Below, piece after piece: positions 32,035 to 39,973 of a stretch of 64,000 nt of DNA. Under the pieces are notes generated by a model. The model was not told the DNA's origin and did not search any database. It saw only the letters and a list, made by a program, of their open reading frames with translations. Both the position numbers and the translations under genes were made by a program. Each line of letters opens with the position of its first letter. The first letter of the stretch is position 1. The stretch comes from Pontibacter aquaedesilientis (GTDB lineage: Bacteria; Bacteroidota; Bacteroidia; Cytophagales; Hymenobacteraceae): assembly GCF_014773225.1 (NCBI RefSeq), contig NZ_JACXAJ010000010.1, forward strand, positions 84,994 to 148,993, given 5' to 3'.

Positions 32035-33429
32035 ATGGATAAATACACCGACCTGATTCACCAAACCTTTGACTTTCCGACAGATGAATTTACCGTGGAG
32101 AACAACGAGTTGTACTTCAACGGCATTCCGCTGATGGACCTGATCAAACAGTACGGCACTCCTTTAAAATTAACATACCTGCCCAAGATTAGTTCGCAGA
32201 TTCAAAAGGCGAAACGTTTGTTCAACGACGCCATCCAGAAGCTCGACTACCAGGGCACTTATACCTATTGCTACTGCACCAAAGCCTCGCATTTCTCTTT
32301 TGTGATGGAAGAGGCGCTCAAAAACGACATTCACATCGAAACCTCTTCTGGTTACGATATGCAGATCGTGCGATCGCTCTACAAAAAGGGCAAGATCAAC
32401 AAAAACACCTACATCGTTTGCAACGGTTTTAAGCGCGAGCGTTACCGCCAGTGGATCACGGAGCTGATCAACGACGGTTTTGTGAACTGCATGCCGATAC
32501 TTGACCACCTGGGCGAGATTGAATACTACAAAGAGCACGTCAAGGAGAAGACCAAGGTAGGTATGCGCCTGGCCTCGGACGAAGAGCCAAAGTTTGAGTT
32601 CTATACCTCCCGCCTGGGTGTGCGCTACAGCGACGTGATAGACCTGTATGAGCAGCAGATAAAGCCGGACGACCGTTTCGAGCTGAAAATGCTGCACTAC
32701 TTCATCAACACAGGTATAAAAGACACCTCCTACTATTGGTCGGAGCTAAGCCGCTTTGTGCACAAATACTGCGAACTCAAAAAAGTATGCCCGGAGCTAG
32801 ACACGATCGACATCGGCGGTGGCTTCCCGATCAAGACCTCTATTCAGGCGGACTACAATTACCAGTACATGACCGAAGAGATCCTGCGCACGATCAAGCG
32901 AATCTGCAAAGAGGAAGGCGTGCCGGAGCCGAATATTTTCACGGAGTTCGGTATTTTCACGGTAGGAGAAAGCGCGGCCAACATTTACTCTATATTGGAT
33001 GAGAAACTCCAGAACGATAAGGAACTGTGGTACATGATCGATGGTTCGTTTATCACCAACCTGCCGGATGCCTGGGCTTTGAACCAGCGCTGGCCGCTGT
33101 TGGCCGTCAACCATTGGGACAAGGAGTACCGTAAGATACAGCTAGGGGGTATGACCTGCGACAGCCAGGATTACTACAACTCGGAGATGCACTCCTTCCA
33201 GGTATTCCTGCCGAAAGCCCCGAAACAGGAGCCGCTTTACATCGGTTTCTTCCATACGGGAGCTTACCAGGAGCAGTTGAGCGGGTACGGCGGCATCAAG
33301 CATTGCCTGATTCCTTCGCCGCAGCACATTCTAGTGGATCGTGATGAGGACGGCAAGTTAAAAAGCTGGCAGTTTGCACCGGAGCAGACCTATGAGTCGA
33401 TGCTGAACATACTGGGATACGAAATTTAA
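32035..33429 (+). CDS. Arginine decarboxylase (PLP alanine-racemase fold)
   Basis: The 464-residue protein is a fold III PLP decarboxylase. The active-site lysine is in YCTKASHF (about residue 84). A glycine-rich phosphate-binding loop is DIGGGFPIK (about 260), and EFGIFTVGESA is in the place of the usual E-P-G-R loop. The late segment GAYQEQLSGYGG closes the active site. It shares no length with the large SpeA (about 630 residues), so it is a shorter Bacteroidota type usually annotated as arginine decarboxylase. Product agmatine feeds polyamine synthesis. Its divergent neighbour is an arginase. Confidence 0.82.
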   Translation: MDKYTDLIHQTFDFPTDEFTVENNELYFNGIPLMDLIKQYGTPLKLTYLPKISSQIQKAKRLFNDAIQKLDYQGTYTYCYCTKASHFSFVMEEALKNDIHIETSSGYDMQIVRSLYKKGKINKNTYIVCNGFKRERYRQWITELINDGFVNCMPILDHLGEIEYYKEHVKEKTKVGMRLASDEEPKFEFYTSRLGVRYSDVIDLYEQQIKPDDRFELKMLHYFINTGIKDTSYYWSELSRFVHKYCELKKVCPELDTIDIGGGFPIKTSIQADYNYQYMTEEILRTIKRICKEEGVPEPNIFTEFGIFTVGESAANIYSILDEKLQNDKELWYMIDGSFITNLPDAWALNQRWPLLAVNHWDKEYRKIQLGGMTCDSQDYYNSEMHSFQVFLPKAPKQEPLYIGFFHTGAYQEQLSGYGGIKHCLIPSPQHILVDRDEDGKLKSWQFAPEQTYESMLNILGYEI

Positions 33430-33520
33430 GGCTGCGGTCGTTAAATTTGCGTATACTGTTTTGCATTTATAGTAAAAAATGTATTTTTGGATTACCATCG
33501 TTTATAATAAATACTTTATC

Positions 33521-33679
33521 ATGAAGAAATTAGCAGCATTCGGCGCATTTATCCTGGTCCTGGGCATGACTTCCTGCAAGACCTACTGCCCTGCCTACAA
33601 CTACGCCAGCGTAGAGGTGTCGGAGCAGAACGCCCCAGCCACTGCCAAAGCAGAGACAACTGAAGCTATCAAGGGTTAA
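33521..33679 (+). CDS. Small lipoprotein (52 residues)
   Basis: The ATG at 33521 gives a 52-residue product with a lipoprotein signal: K-K, hydrophobic stretch, then GMTSCKTYCPAY. The mature peptide begins at Cys 18 and is short, ending in an Ala/Glu/Thr-rich tail. TAAATTTG at 33442-33449 matches a -7 box, and a strong terminator follows the stop, so it looks like a separate transcript. Small lipoproteins of the CKTYCPAY type are common in Cytophagales and have no known function. Confidence 0.8.
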   Translation: MKKLAAFGAFILVLGMTSCKTYCPAYNYASVEVSEQNAPATAKAETTEAIKG

Positions 33680-33702
33680 GCCTCGCGATCACCCGTTGAC
33701 AT

Positions 33703-33732
33703 AAAAAAACCGGCCCTGGAGCCGGTTTTTTT
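33703..33732 (+). terminator. Terminator after the small lipoprotein
   Basis: ACCGGC (33709-33714) pairs with GCCGGT (33721-33726), flanked by an A-run and a T-run. Confidence 0.9.
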
Positions 33733-33987
33733 GTTTTTGCGTCTTTTCTGACAGCCCTTGTGGTCTGCATACCTGAGAGGTTGCCACAATAAAATCAATT
33801 TTTGAATCGCTGAGGTCAGTAAAAGGTAGTTTGTTTTCCTGTATTAACTGTGTGAGGGGAACGAGGTTCTTTTCTTTAAAATCTGTGTATTTTATTTGGT
33901 TGTATGGGGGCTTCCTGCTGTGCATTTGAAGAAAAGTAGAATGCAGGTGGGTTGGTTTGATTTATAAGTTTCAACGAACAGTCTTTT

Positions 33988-34076
33988 ATAACCGCAGCTT
34001 TTGCGGTGGTGTTTTGAAGCTTGGAAGATAATCTATTTTGAGAAGGTGAACTAGAGCAAGCTGGAATTGCGGTTAT
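33988..34076 (-). repeat. attC-like palindrome after the glutaminase gene
   Basis: ATAACCGCA (33988-33996) and TGCGGTTAT (34068-34076) are perfect inverted arms. Next to them GCTT pairs with AAGC, leaving TGGAAT unpaired on one side, the asymmetry typical of folded attC sites. In the direction of the minus-strand gene it would close the glutaminase cassette. Confidence 0.5.
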
Positions 34077-34101
34077 GATTTGTTGAGTACAGTTCTTATT
34101 A

Positions 34102-35016
34102 TTAAAATATAGATAACTCAGATTTGGTTGTAAATTCTTCTAAAAATCTCATGCCCTTATATGAGTTTCCCTTTTTATTTAATTTAGGACTCCAGACGGC
34201 AATCGTATATTGATTAGGGTGAATTGCAATTATTCCTCCTCCAACGCCACTCTTACCGGGTAGCCCGACTTTAAATGCGAAGTCCCCAGATTCGTCATAG
34301 AACCCACAAGTTAGCATAATTGCATTAATCCTTTTCGTCTGGCTTCTGCTTAGTATCGAAGTGTTATCTAATATATTATGACCATTATTTGCGAAAAATA
34401 AGAATGTCTCCGAAAGTTCTTTGCAATTCATTTCAATTGAGCAAAGATCAAAATAGAAATCAAGTACTTCTGAAGGGTCATTTTTAATATTCCCGAAGGA
34501 TTTAATAAAATTACATAAAGCCACGTTCCTAAAACCTATTTCCTTTTCTGATGCAGCGATCCTCGGAGAATAATTTAAGTCGGAATTGTTAGAAATACTC
34601 CTAACAAATGTCAGAAAATCTTCTTTTGGGTTTTTTAGATTGCTGACAAGAATATCCGAAATCACAATGGCACCAGCGTTTATAAAAGGATTTCTAGGTA
34701 TGCCGTTATCAGTTTCAAGTTGCACCAAAGAATTAAACGGCGTTCCGGAAGGTTCTACACCAACTCTTTCCCAAACCTTCTCCCCAAGAATTTGATAAGC
34801 CAAGGTTAACGATAATACTTTCGCTATGCTTTGAATAGAGAATTTATCATAACAATTTCCGATCCCGAAATTAACCTGGTCGATTGTTGATATATATACT
34901 CCAAAGCTTTGCGGATCTACATTAGCTAATTGAGGAATGTAAGTTGGTAATTTCCCAATATCATCCGTACCCTTAACTCTGTAGTATACTTGTTCAATTA
35001 TTTCCTTGAAATTCAT
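34102..35016 (-). CDS. glsA: Glutaminase
   Basis: The 304-residue serine-dependent glutaminase converts glutamine to glutamate and ammonia. The beta-lactamase-like active site is visible in FSIQSIAKVLSLTLA (S-x-x-K), with EPSGTPFNSLVQLE, NPFINAGAI, and KSGVGGGIIA as further family blocks. Unlike its neighbours, this gene is strongly AT-rich and uses AT-rich codons, which suggests transfer. It is framed by attC-like palindromes at 33988-34076 and 35036-35103, with its start only about 20 nt from the second. The family is complete in length. Confidence 0.93.
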   Translation of the reverse strand: MNFKEIIEQVYYRVKGTDDIGKLPTYIPQLANVDPQSFGVYISTIDQVNFGIGNCYDKFSIQSIAKVLSLTLAYQILGEKVWERVGVEPSGTPFNSLVQLETDNGIPRNPFINAGAIVISDILVSNLKNPKEDFLTFVRSISNNSDLNYSPRIAASEKEIGFRNVALCNFIKSFGNIKNDPSEVLDFYFDLCSIEMNCKELSETFLFFANNGHNILDNTSILSRSQTKRINAIMLTCGFYDESGDFAFKVGLPGKSGVGGGIIAIHPNQYTIAVWSPKLNKKGNSYKGMRFLEEFTTKSELSIF

Positions 35017-35035
35017 TCTATTCTTTTAGATATGT

Positions 35036-35103
35036 ACACAACGGTTGGTATAAACAACGTGCAAGGCCATCGGCCGCAGCATGATGTGTATGCAGTGTTG
35101 TGT
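35036..35103 (-). repeat. attC-like palindrome between cassettes
   Basis: ACACAAC (35036-35042) and GTTGTGT (35097-35103) are outer inverted arms; GGCCATCGGCC lies in the centre. Read on the minus strand the site begins with an AAC-ending box and ends with GTTGTGT just upstream of the glutaminase start, as expected for attC boxes RYYYAAC and GTTRRRY with mismatches. Confidence 0.5.
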
Positions 35104-35112
35104 GGTGCCTTC

Positions 35113-35643
35113 TTATTTACGCCAATACCTTTTTTCTACCGTTCTTATATTTTCAATATCTTTCAGAGTGAGCAAGTAGTCGTGTAGGTATTTCAATTCA
35201 TTATCATTCAAGTCGCCATTGAATTCTTTGATATGAACGGCATTACCATAATTTGCTCTTGATTTCTCTGGCGTGTCATCCACTATAATGATGTTTTCTA
35301 ATCTAAATCCACGCTTTTTAAGTTTGTCTAACCTTTTCTCGTAGAAATACTCGTCAAAGTCAATGTCTCTTTTATAGGAGCACCGACTCCGTCCCCAAAT
35401 GATTTCGAATTCTAATCCTTCTGGTATAATCTGCCTGACAATTTCATTAACGTATATGTCGTCTGCCGATGACCATATCCCTACTTTGAAGTGTTGTACA
35501 ATCTCTCTTAAAAACCAATCAAGATGTGGTCGCTTGTACACGTAATACTTGTCAAACTTGAATTCTTCTTTAATCGGCAATTCTATTGAAGTCGCATGAA
35601 TAAGCGTTTCATCCAAATCAAGAATCAAAAGTTTATTACTCAC
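35113..35643 (-). CDS. FCP1/NLI-interacting-factor-like HAD phosphatase
   Basis: The 176-residue protein has the HAD phosphatase motif DLDETL near the N-terminus (nucleophile D9, acid D11), then the FCP1-type RPHLDWFLREI, VGIWSSADDIYV (motif II Ser) and IIIVDDTPEK (motif IV). This is the catalytic domain of FCP1/SCP-like phosphatases, known in eukaryotes for dephosphorylating the RNA polymerase II tail and sporadic in bacteria, where the substrate is unknown. The gene is AT-rich and flanked by attC-like palindromes, which suggests cassette mobility. Confidence 0.88.
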   Translation of the reverse strand: MSNKLLILDLDETLIHATSIELPIKEEFKFDKYYVYKRPHLDWFLREIVQHFKVGIWSSADDIYVNEIVRQIIPEGLEFEIIWGRSRCSYKRDIDFDEYFYEKRLDKLKKRGFRLENIIIVDDTPEKSRANYGNAVHIKEFNGDLNDNELKYLHDYLLTLKDIENIRTVEKRYWRK

Positions 35644-35669
35644 TTGCGTTTTTTATTATTTGAGGTTGC

Positions 35670-35754
35670 ACACAACGTTAGTCCAGATGGTGTCTCGTTG
35701 GAGGCTCGCTGTGCTCGGCAAGGTTCCTCCAATGGCATCTGGACGGTGTTGGTC
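35670..35754 (-). repeat. attC-like palindrome upstream of the FCP1-like gene
   Basis: The inner arms GTCCAGATG (35681-35689) and CATCTGGAC (35736-35744) are perfect 9-bp inverted repeats. Outer boxes are ACACAAC (35670-35676) and GTGTTGGTC (35746-35754). On the minus strand the order is AAC box, short spacer, L arm, loop, L arm, TAAC, GTTGTGT, a good match to the attC plan. This is the best of the set. Confidence 0.6.
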
Positions 35755-36269
35755 GAGGGTGTTTTCCCTTGTTCTGTCCGGGTTAATACGAACTTTCTCT
35801 TTATATTTTTTTAGGGAAAGCACCCTGCATGGTTGGGTTATTTTCTCCTTTTAAAAATCAACTTCTAAGTGGTGCTTTAGCCGGAGGAAATACTGTTGAT
35901 GCTCCGTATCGGCAATGTTTCCGAAGGCGTCAGGCTCCGGGCTGGCCACAATCGGTAGAAAGACTAATCAATCATGGGCCACCCTGCCCACGCAACCGGC
36001 TGGCAAAGAGCCACCTGTGCCGAAGTTGAATGCTTGACTTTGTCATTCCCCAAGTATAACTTCGCCCCACCAAAGTCTTGCCTGGACGCCCCCGTCCGAA
36101 AGCCGAGGCTTTCTCCCGGCTTCGCCGAGGCAAGACTTCAGGCCAAAATTCCATTTATGCCTTTGCCTCTTTGCCAGCCGGTTACTGAGACTTTTGGCCT
36201 TTGATGCCGCCCAGCCCTTGGAAGCCTGAAAACCGCACCACTTTTAAATCTGAAAATAATCCCAATCAC
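35755..36269. other. Gene-free, palindrome-rich stretch
   Basis: About 500 bp with no supported gene. It holds a near-perfect inverted pair around 35758-35770 and 35813-35826 (GGGTGTTTTCCC and AGGGAAAGCACCC), and a nested hairpin at 35994-36183: outer arms AACCGGCTGGCAAAGAG (17 bp, perfect, 35994-36010 with 36167-36183), inner arms AAGTCTTGCC and GGCAAGACTT (36073-36082 with 36129-36138) and an AAAGCC/GGCTTT stem at the tip. GC is higher than in the flanking cassette genes. Confidence 0.6.
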
Positions 36270-36340
36270 GGCCAACGTCTCGGGTATACCTTGTGCGAGG
36301 CAATCAGCCGAAGCATAGGGTATAAACCTTGTTGGCCAAC
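36270..36340 (-). repeat. attC-like palindrome after the 36.3-kb gene
   Basis: GGCCAAC (36270-36276) and GTTGGCC (36331-36337) are perfect outer arms. Inner segments GGGTATACC and GGGTATAAACC can partly pair. It lies directly after the stop of the minus-strand gene at 36347-36715. Confidence 0.5.
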
Positions 36341-36346
36341 GATTTT

Positions 36347-36715
36347 TTATATTTCTACTTCAACTTCTTTTACCCCGTCTTCTGGAGGCCCAAACCTTAA
36401 CGTTGCTTTTGCACCTTTCATAAATTCAGTTTCAGCTAGAACTGGTTTTACAGTTTTGAAAAGAATTTCTGCGTTTGGACCATACATATAGAGAAATCCA
36501 TCGCTGTAGTCCACTGCGATTTCATGACCGTCATATTCACCTACTCCCTTTTCTCCTATTACTTCTTCAAGCTTATCTTCTAAAGAGTGTAGTGGTTCAA
36601 GCCTTTCAATACCATAATCAAATCTGACAATGACAGCATGTTCAGGTTCATTATTTTTTGAGCTCTTTTCTTGTTGGGTTTGGGGTTTCCCAAACAGCTT
36701 GTCATAAAATCCCAT
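36347..36715 (-). CDS. Unknown protein in the cassette island
   Basis: I do not recognise this 122-residue protein. The first 25 residues are charged and probably disordered (MGFYDKLFGKPQTQQEKSSKNN). The rest looks like a small alpha/beta domain: HAVIVRFDYGIERLEPLHSLEDKLEEVI, then DGHEIAVDYSDGFLYMYGPNAEILFKTVKPVL, then ATLRFGPPEDGVKEVEVEI. It has no signal peptide or membrane segment. Its acidic C-terminus is exact to the stop. It lies between two attC-like palindromes like the other two genes of the island, so it may be a cassette gene. Confidence 0.8.
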   Translation of the reverse strand: MGFYDKLFGKPQTQQEKSSKNNEPEHAVIVRFDYGIERLEPLHSLEDKLEEVIGEKGVGEYDGHEIAVDYSDGFLYMYGPNAEILFKTVKPVLAETEFMKGAKATLRFGPPEDGVKEVEVEI

Positions 36716-36735
36716 TCTTTGTATGATTTAAATGA

Positions 36736-36798
36736 TGGCTAACTATCTGCTAATAGGAGTTCCTACTCCTGCTATCTGCACTATGTATGGAGTTATAC
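36736..36798 (-). repeat. Degenerate attC-like site upstream of the unknown cassette gene
   Basis: GGCTAAC (36736-36742) and GTTATAC (36792-36798) lie in the outer positions, with an internal AGGAGT/ACTCCT hairpin (36754-36769) and a direct repeat of CTATCTGC. The match to attC is weaker than at the other sites. Confidence 0.35.
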
Positions 36799-37098
36799 TG
36801 CTGCATTTTCAAGTATACTTTTTTTGCGGTCGGCTCACCACCATTCACTTTCATAGCGCTCTACTAATATAGCCCTATCCTTTAAATTATCAAGCGGACT
36901 CATGATTTTAGCCAGCGCGTAGCTTGTCACAAGGGTTTATGACTCCGTTGTCTTGATCGGCACTCTACATATCTCTACCTTTTCAAAAAAGGCAAAACTA
37001 TTGCTTATGCTATGACTAGGGCTACTTACTGCTGGGGATGAGAAAGTACTTGTTGTGAACTGGCAGCCTCACATGGAGCCCAGAGCAGAAAACTATAC
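36799..37098. other. Non-coding spacer at the island edge
   Basis: About 300 bp between the cassette island and the gmhB-like gene. I see no gene, repeat or clear promoter in it. Confidence 0.5.
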
Positions 37099-37617
37099 TT
37101 ATCCTATTTCCCGCAAAATAACCTGCGCCGCTTCCCACAAATCATTCACTTGCCAGGTATAGCTGCCCGGGATATACTTATCCCCTACTATAATTGATCT
37201 TACTCCTACTTTCTCGGCGGCTTCCAGATCGCGGTGCGAGTCGCCTACCATCCAGCTTTGAGCGGGGTCTATGTCATACCGGGCCATGGCTCGCTCCAGC
37301 ATCAGGCTGTCGGGCTTGCGTGACAGGGACTCGGAATAATTGGGGTGAGAGGGTGCATAATAGATGGCGTCAATCAAATGCCCGCAGGCATCCTGCAGCT
37401 TTTGGTGGCAGGCCATTACATCGGCTTTGTTATACAGGCCTTTGGCTATACCTCCCTGATTTGTAACCACAACCAGCATGTAGCCGTTCTGCTTCAAAAG
37501 CGCCAGGGCTTCCGGCACGCCCGGCAATACTTCAAAATCTTCCAGGGTATAGGTATAGTCTCCTCGTTCGCGGTTGAGTACACCGTCGCGATCCAGGAAA
37601 ACGCACTTCTGCTGCAT
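37099..37617 (-). CDS. HAD-IIIA phosphatase, GmhB-like (heptose bisphosphate phosphatase family)
   Basis: The 172-residue protein fits D-glycero-manno-heptose-1,7-bisphosphate 7-phosphatase: FLDRDGVLNRERGDY has the nucleophile/acid pair, VVTNQGGIAKGLY motif II, RKPDSLMLERA motif III, and SWMVGDSHRDLEAA motif IV. GmhB normally has a zinc loop with three cysteines around CxCRKP; here the loop reads YYAPSHPNYSESLSRKP and keeps only the histidine. The enzyme may be zinc-free or have another phosphosugar substrate. It is transcribed away from the PPOX gene. Confidence 0.85.
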   Translation of the reverse strand: MQQKCVFLDRDGVLNRERGDYTYTLEDFEVLPGVPEALALLKQNGYMLVVVTNQGGIAKGLYNKADVMACHQKLQDACGHLIDAIYYAPSHPNYSESLSRKPDSLMLERAMARYDIDPAQSWMVGDSHRDLEAAEKVGVRSIIVGDKYIPGSYTWQVNDLWEAAQVILREIG

Positions 37618-37721
37618 AGTCGGTTGTTAGGTTCAGGCGCTAAATTTAGGATTATTACGTTTAGGATGCATGTTGCCCGTCACAAATGTGTGATTTGGCG
37701 CAGTAGATTACATTACACCTT

Positions 37722-39071
37722 ATGAGAGTAGCAATTATCGGAGCCGGCATTTCGGGTTTGGCGCTGGCCTATAACCTGCAGAAGTTGGGTATAGCCTATG
37801 ACCTTTTTGAGGCTGGCAGTCAGGTGGGCGGCAACATGCGCACACTGCGCCAAAAGGGCTATACCATGGAGTTGGGTCCCAGCGTGCTGCAAATGAACGA
37901 GCAACTGCTCGAACTCATAACAGAGCTCAAACTCGAAGGCGATGTCATGCCCCTGACGCCTCGCAATAACAACAGGTATGTGCTGCGCCAGGGCAGTTAC
38001 CTGCCCGTACCCTCCTGCCCCAAAACCTTTCTGGCCGATAAGCTCTTTTCCTGGGAAGACAGGTATAGGATCCTGCAGGAGAGGAAGGTCCCGCCTGCCC
38101 AGATCGAGAACGAGACCATTACCCAGTTCTTTGAACGACGCTTCGGCCTGCAGCACGCTGACTACCTGGCCGCTCCCCTTATCAGTGGCCTGCACGGTGG
38201 CGACCCGGACCAGCTGCTGGTCAGCAAGGCATTCCCGGAGCTGAAAGAACTCGAAACCAGGTATGGCTCTGTGCTGGAAGGCCTGGTGCAGAAAAAGCAA
38301 AAAGGCGTGTTCCAGCGGGCTTTCTCTTTCCGCAACGGAATGGACACCCTGCCGCAGGCCATCGCCGACAAACTTATCTCCCTGCACACCGAACACAAGG
38401 TAGAGTTCATCGCCCGGCATCAGGGCAAGTTCATCATCAGCTGCGCCTCCAACGGCGACCATGACACCGAGGAGTACGACAAAATTGTGCTGGCCTTGCC
38501 GGCACACCAGGCCGCCGAACTACTGGAATTCACTTATCCAGGTATGGCAGCGGCGCTCCAGAACATCAACTACCCGCCCATGGCGGTGGTGCATACCGTG
38601 TATAACCGAGCCGAGGTCGGCCACAGCCTGAAAGGATTTGGGGGTCTGAACCCCAGGCAGGAAGATACTTTTACGGCAGGCTCCATCTGGACCAGTTCGC
38701 TTTTTGAGGGCCGCTGTCGGGCACACGAGGTCATGTTCACCTCGTTTGTGGGAGGCGCCCGCTTTGCCGAAAATGCGCGTTCAGCAGAAAAACAACTGTT
38801 GAATCAGGTGCATGAGGAATTGTGCGCTACCTATGAGATTACGGCCTTGACTCCCGCATTTCAGCATGTGCACCTGTGGGAACACTCTATGCCGCAGTAT
38901 GACCTCTACATCGAAGACGCGCATGAGCTATCTAAAACCCTGGAAAACGATGGCCTGTTCATCTCGGCTAGCTGGCGTTCGGGCGTATCGGTGGCCACTT
39001 GCGTGCGGGAGGCAAAAACGCTGGCGTCCAAAATTAATTCGGAGGCCTCTTCACGTACTATAGCCGATTAG
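37722..39071 (+). CDS. Protoporphyrinogen oxidase (FAD-dependent, HemY type)
   Basis: The 449-residue flavoprotein oxidises protoporphyrinogen IX (or coproporphyrinogen III) in heme synthesis. The N-terminal VAIIGAGISGLALAYNLQKLG is the FAD-binding Rossmann loop, with ELGPSVLQ, ISGLHGGDPDQL and the C-terminal FISASWRSGVSVATCVREAK matching oxygen-dependent PPOX. The usual G-P-x-S-F block reads LGPSVLQMN. Other heme genes are not close by. The next gene starts 14 nt after its stop on the same strand, probably an operon of two. Confidence 0.9.
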   Translation: MRVAIIGAGISGLALAYNLQKLGIAYDLFEAGSQVGGNMRTLRQKGYTMELGPSVLQMNEQLLELITELKLEGDVMPLTPRNNNRYVLRQGSYLPVPSCPKTFLADKLFSWEDRYRILQERKVPPAQIENETITQFFERRFGLQHADYLAAPLISGLHGGDPDQLLVSKAFPELKELETRYGSVLEGLVQKKQKGVFQRAFSFRNGMDTLPQAIADKLISLHTEHKVEFIARHQGKFIISCASNGDHDTEEYDKIVLALPAHQAAELLEFTYPGMAAALQNINYPPMAVVHTVYNRAEVGHSLKGFGGLNPRQEDTFTAGSIWTSSLFEGRCRAHEVMFTSFVGGARFAENARSAEKQLLNQVHEELCATYEITALTPAFQHVHLWEHSMPQYDLYIEDAHELSKTLENDGLFISASWRSGVSVATCVREAKTLASKINSEASSRTIAD

Positions 39072-39084
39072 CTATATTTGTGGC

Positions 39085-39819
39085 ATGAATGACTCGCTGG
39101 TGATCATACCGACTTACAACGAAAAGGAAAACATTGAGGCCATCATCCGCAAGGTCATGTCACTGCCCCAACCGTTCGACCTGCTCATTGTGGACGACAC
39201 TTCACCGGATGGCACAGCCGATATCGTTCGGGCCTTGCAGCAGGAGTTCCCGGAGCGCCTGCACCTGGAGCTACGCACTGGCAAGCTGGGTTTGGGCACC
39301 GCCTACATTCACGGTTTTAAGTATGCTTTGCGGATGGGTTATAAATTCATCTTCGAAATGGATGCCGACTTCTCGCACAACCCGGATGACCTGAGCAAGC
39401 TATACCATGCCTGCGCCGTGGAGGGTTACGACATGGCCATCGGTAGCCGCTATGTGCAGGGGGTGAACGTGGTGAACTGGCCTATGAGCCGGGTGCTGAT
39501 GTCGTGGTTTGCCAGCCTATACGTGCGCCTGATCACTGGCATGCCCATCGCCGATACGACGGCTGGCTTTGTGTGCTACCGTCGCAAAGTGCTCAAAACC
39601 ATCCAGCTCAACAAGATCCGCTTCGTCGGCTACGCCTTCCAGATCGAAATGAAATTCCTCACCTTTAAGTATGGCTTTAAGATAAAGGAGGTGCCCATCA
39701 TTTTTACAGACCGCACCAAAGGCGAGTCCAAGATGTCGAAGGGTATATTCAAGGAGGCCGTGCTGGGCGTGATTCGGATGAAGGTCAACAGCATTTTCCG
39801 CCACTTCGACCGTTATTAG
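39085..39819 (+). CDS. Polyprenol monophosphomannose synthase-like GT2
   Basis: The 244-residue cytoplasmic glycosyltransferase family 2 enzyme moves a sugar from a nucleotide donor to a polyprenyl phosphate. It resembles Dpm1-like enzymes: IPTYNEKENIEAII at the N-terminus, LIVDDTSPDGTADIV, FEMDADFSHNPDDLSKL (DxD-like) and IGSRYVQGV. There are no C-terminal membrane helices, as for stand-alone DPM synthases. TATATTTG at 39073-39080 matches a -7 box but would give a leaderless transcript; co-transcription with the PPOX gene 14 nt upstream is more likely. Confidence 0.9.
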   Translation: MNDSLVIIPTYNEKENIEAIIRKVMSLPQPFDLLIVDDTSPDGTADIVRALQQEFPERLHLELRTGKLGLGTAYIHGFKYALRMGYKFIFEMDADFSHNPDDLSKLYHACAVEGYDMAIGSRYVQGVNVVNWPMSRVLMSWFASLYVRLITGMPIADTTAGFVCYRRKVLKTIQLNKIRFVGYAFQIEMKFLTFKYGFKIKEVPIIFTDRTKGESKMSKGIFKEAVLGVIRMKVNSIFRHFDRY

Positions 39820-39973
39820 TAGCTATTTTGCCCGTCTTGCTCTGCCAACAAATTGCTGAATTTATTCTTTCGGTTTTGCTGCACATCCAACGCCAAAACA
39901 ATTAACTTTACGAGTTGGGTATAGCTATGCCTGTACCCACTATCGGGTATATTCGCCTTGACTTTTTTAGCCT

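Noticed and set aside
33689..33925. 78-codon minus-strand frame
   Set aside because: Its 3' end runs through the terminator of the small lipoprotein, and it has no recognisable domain or start signal.
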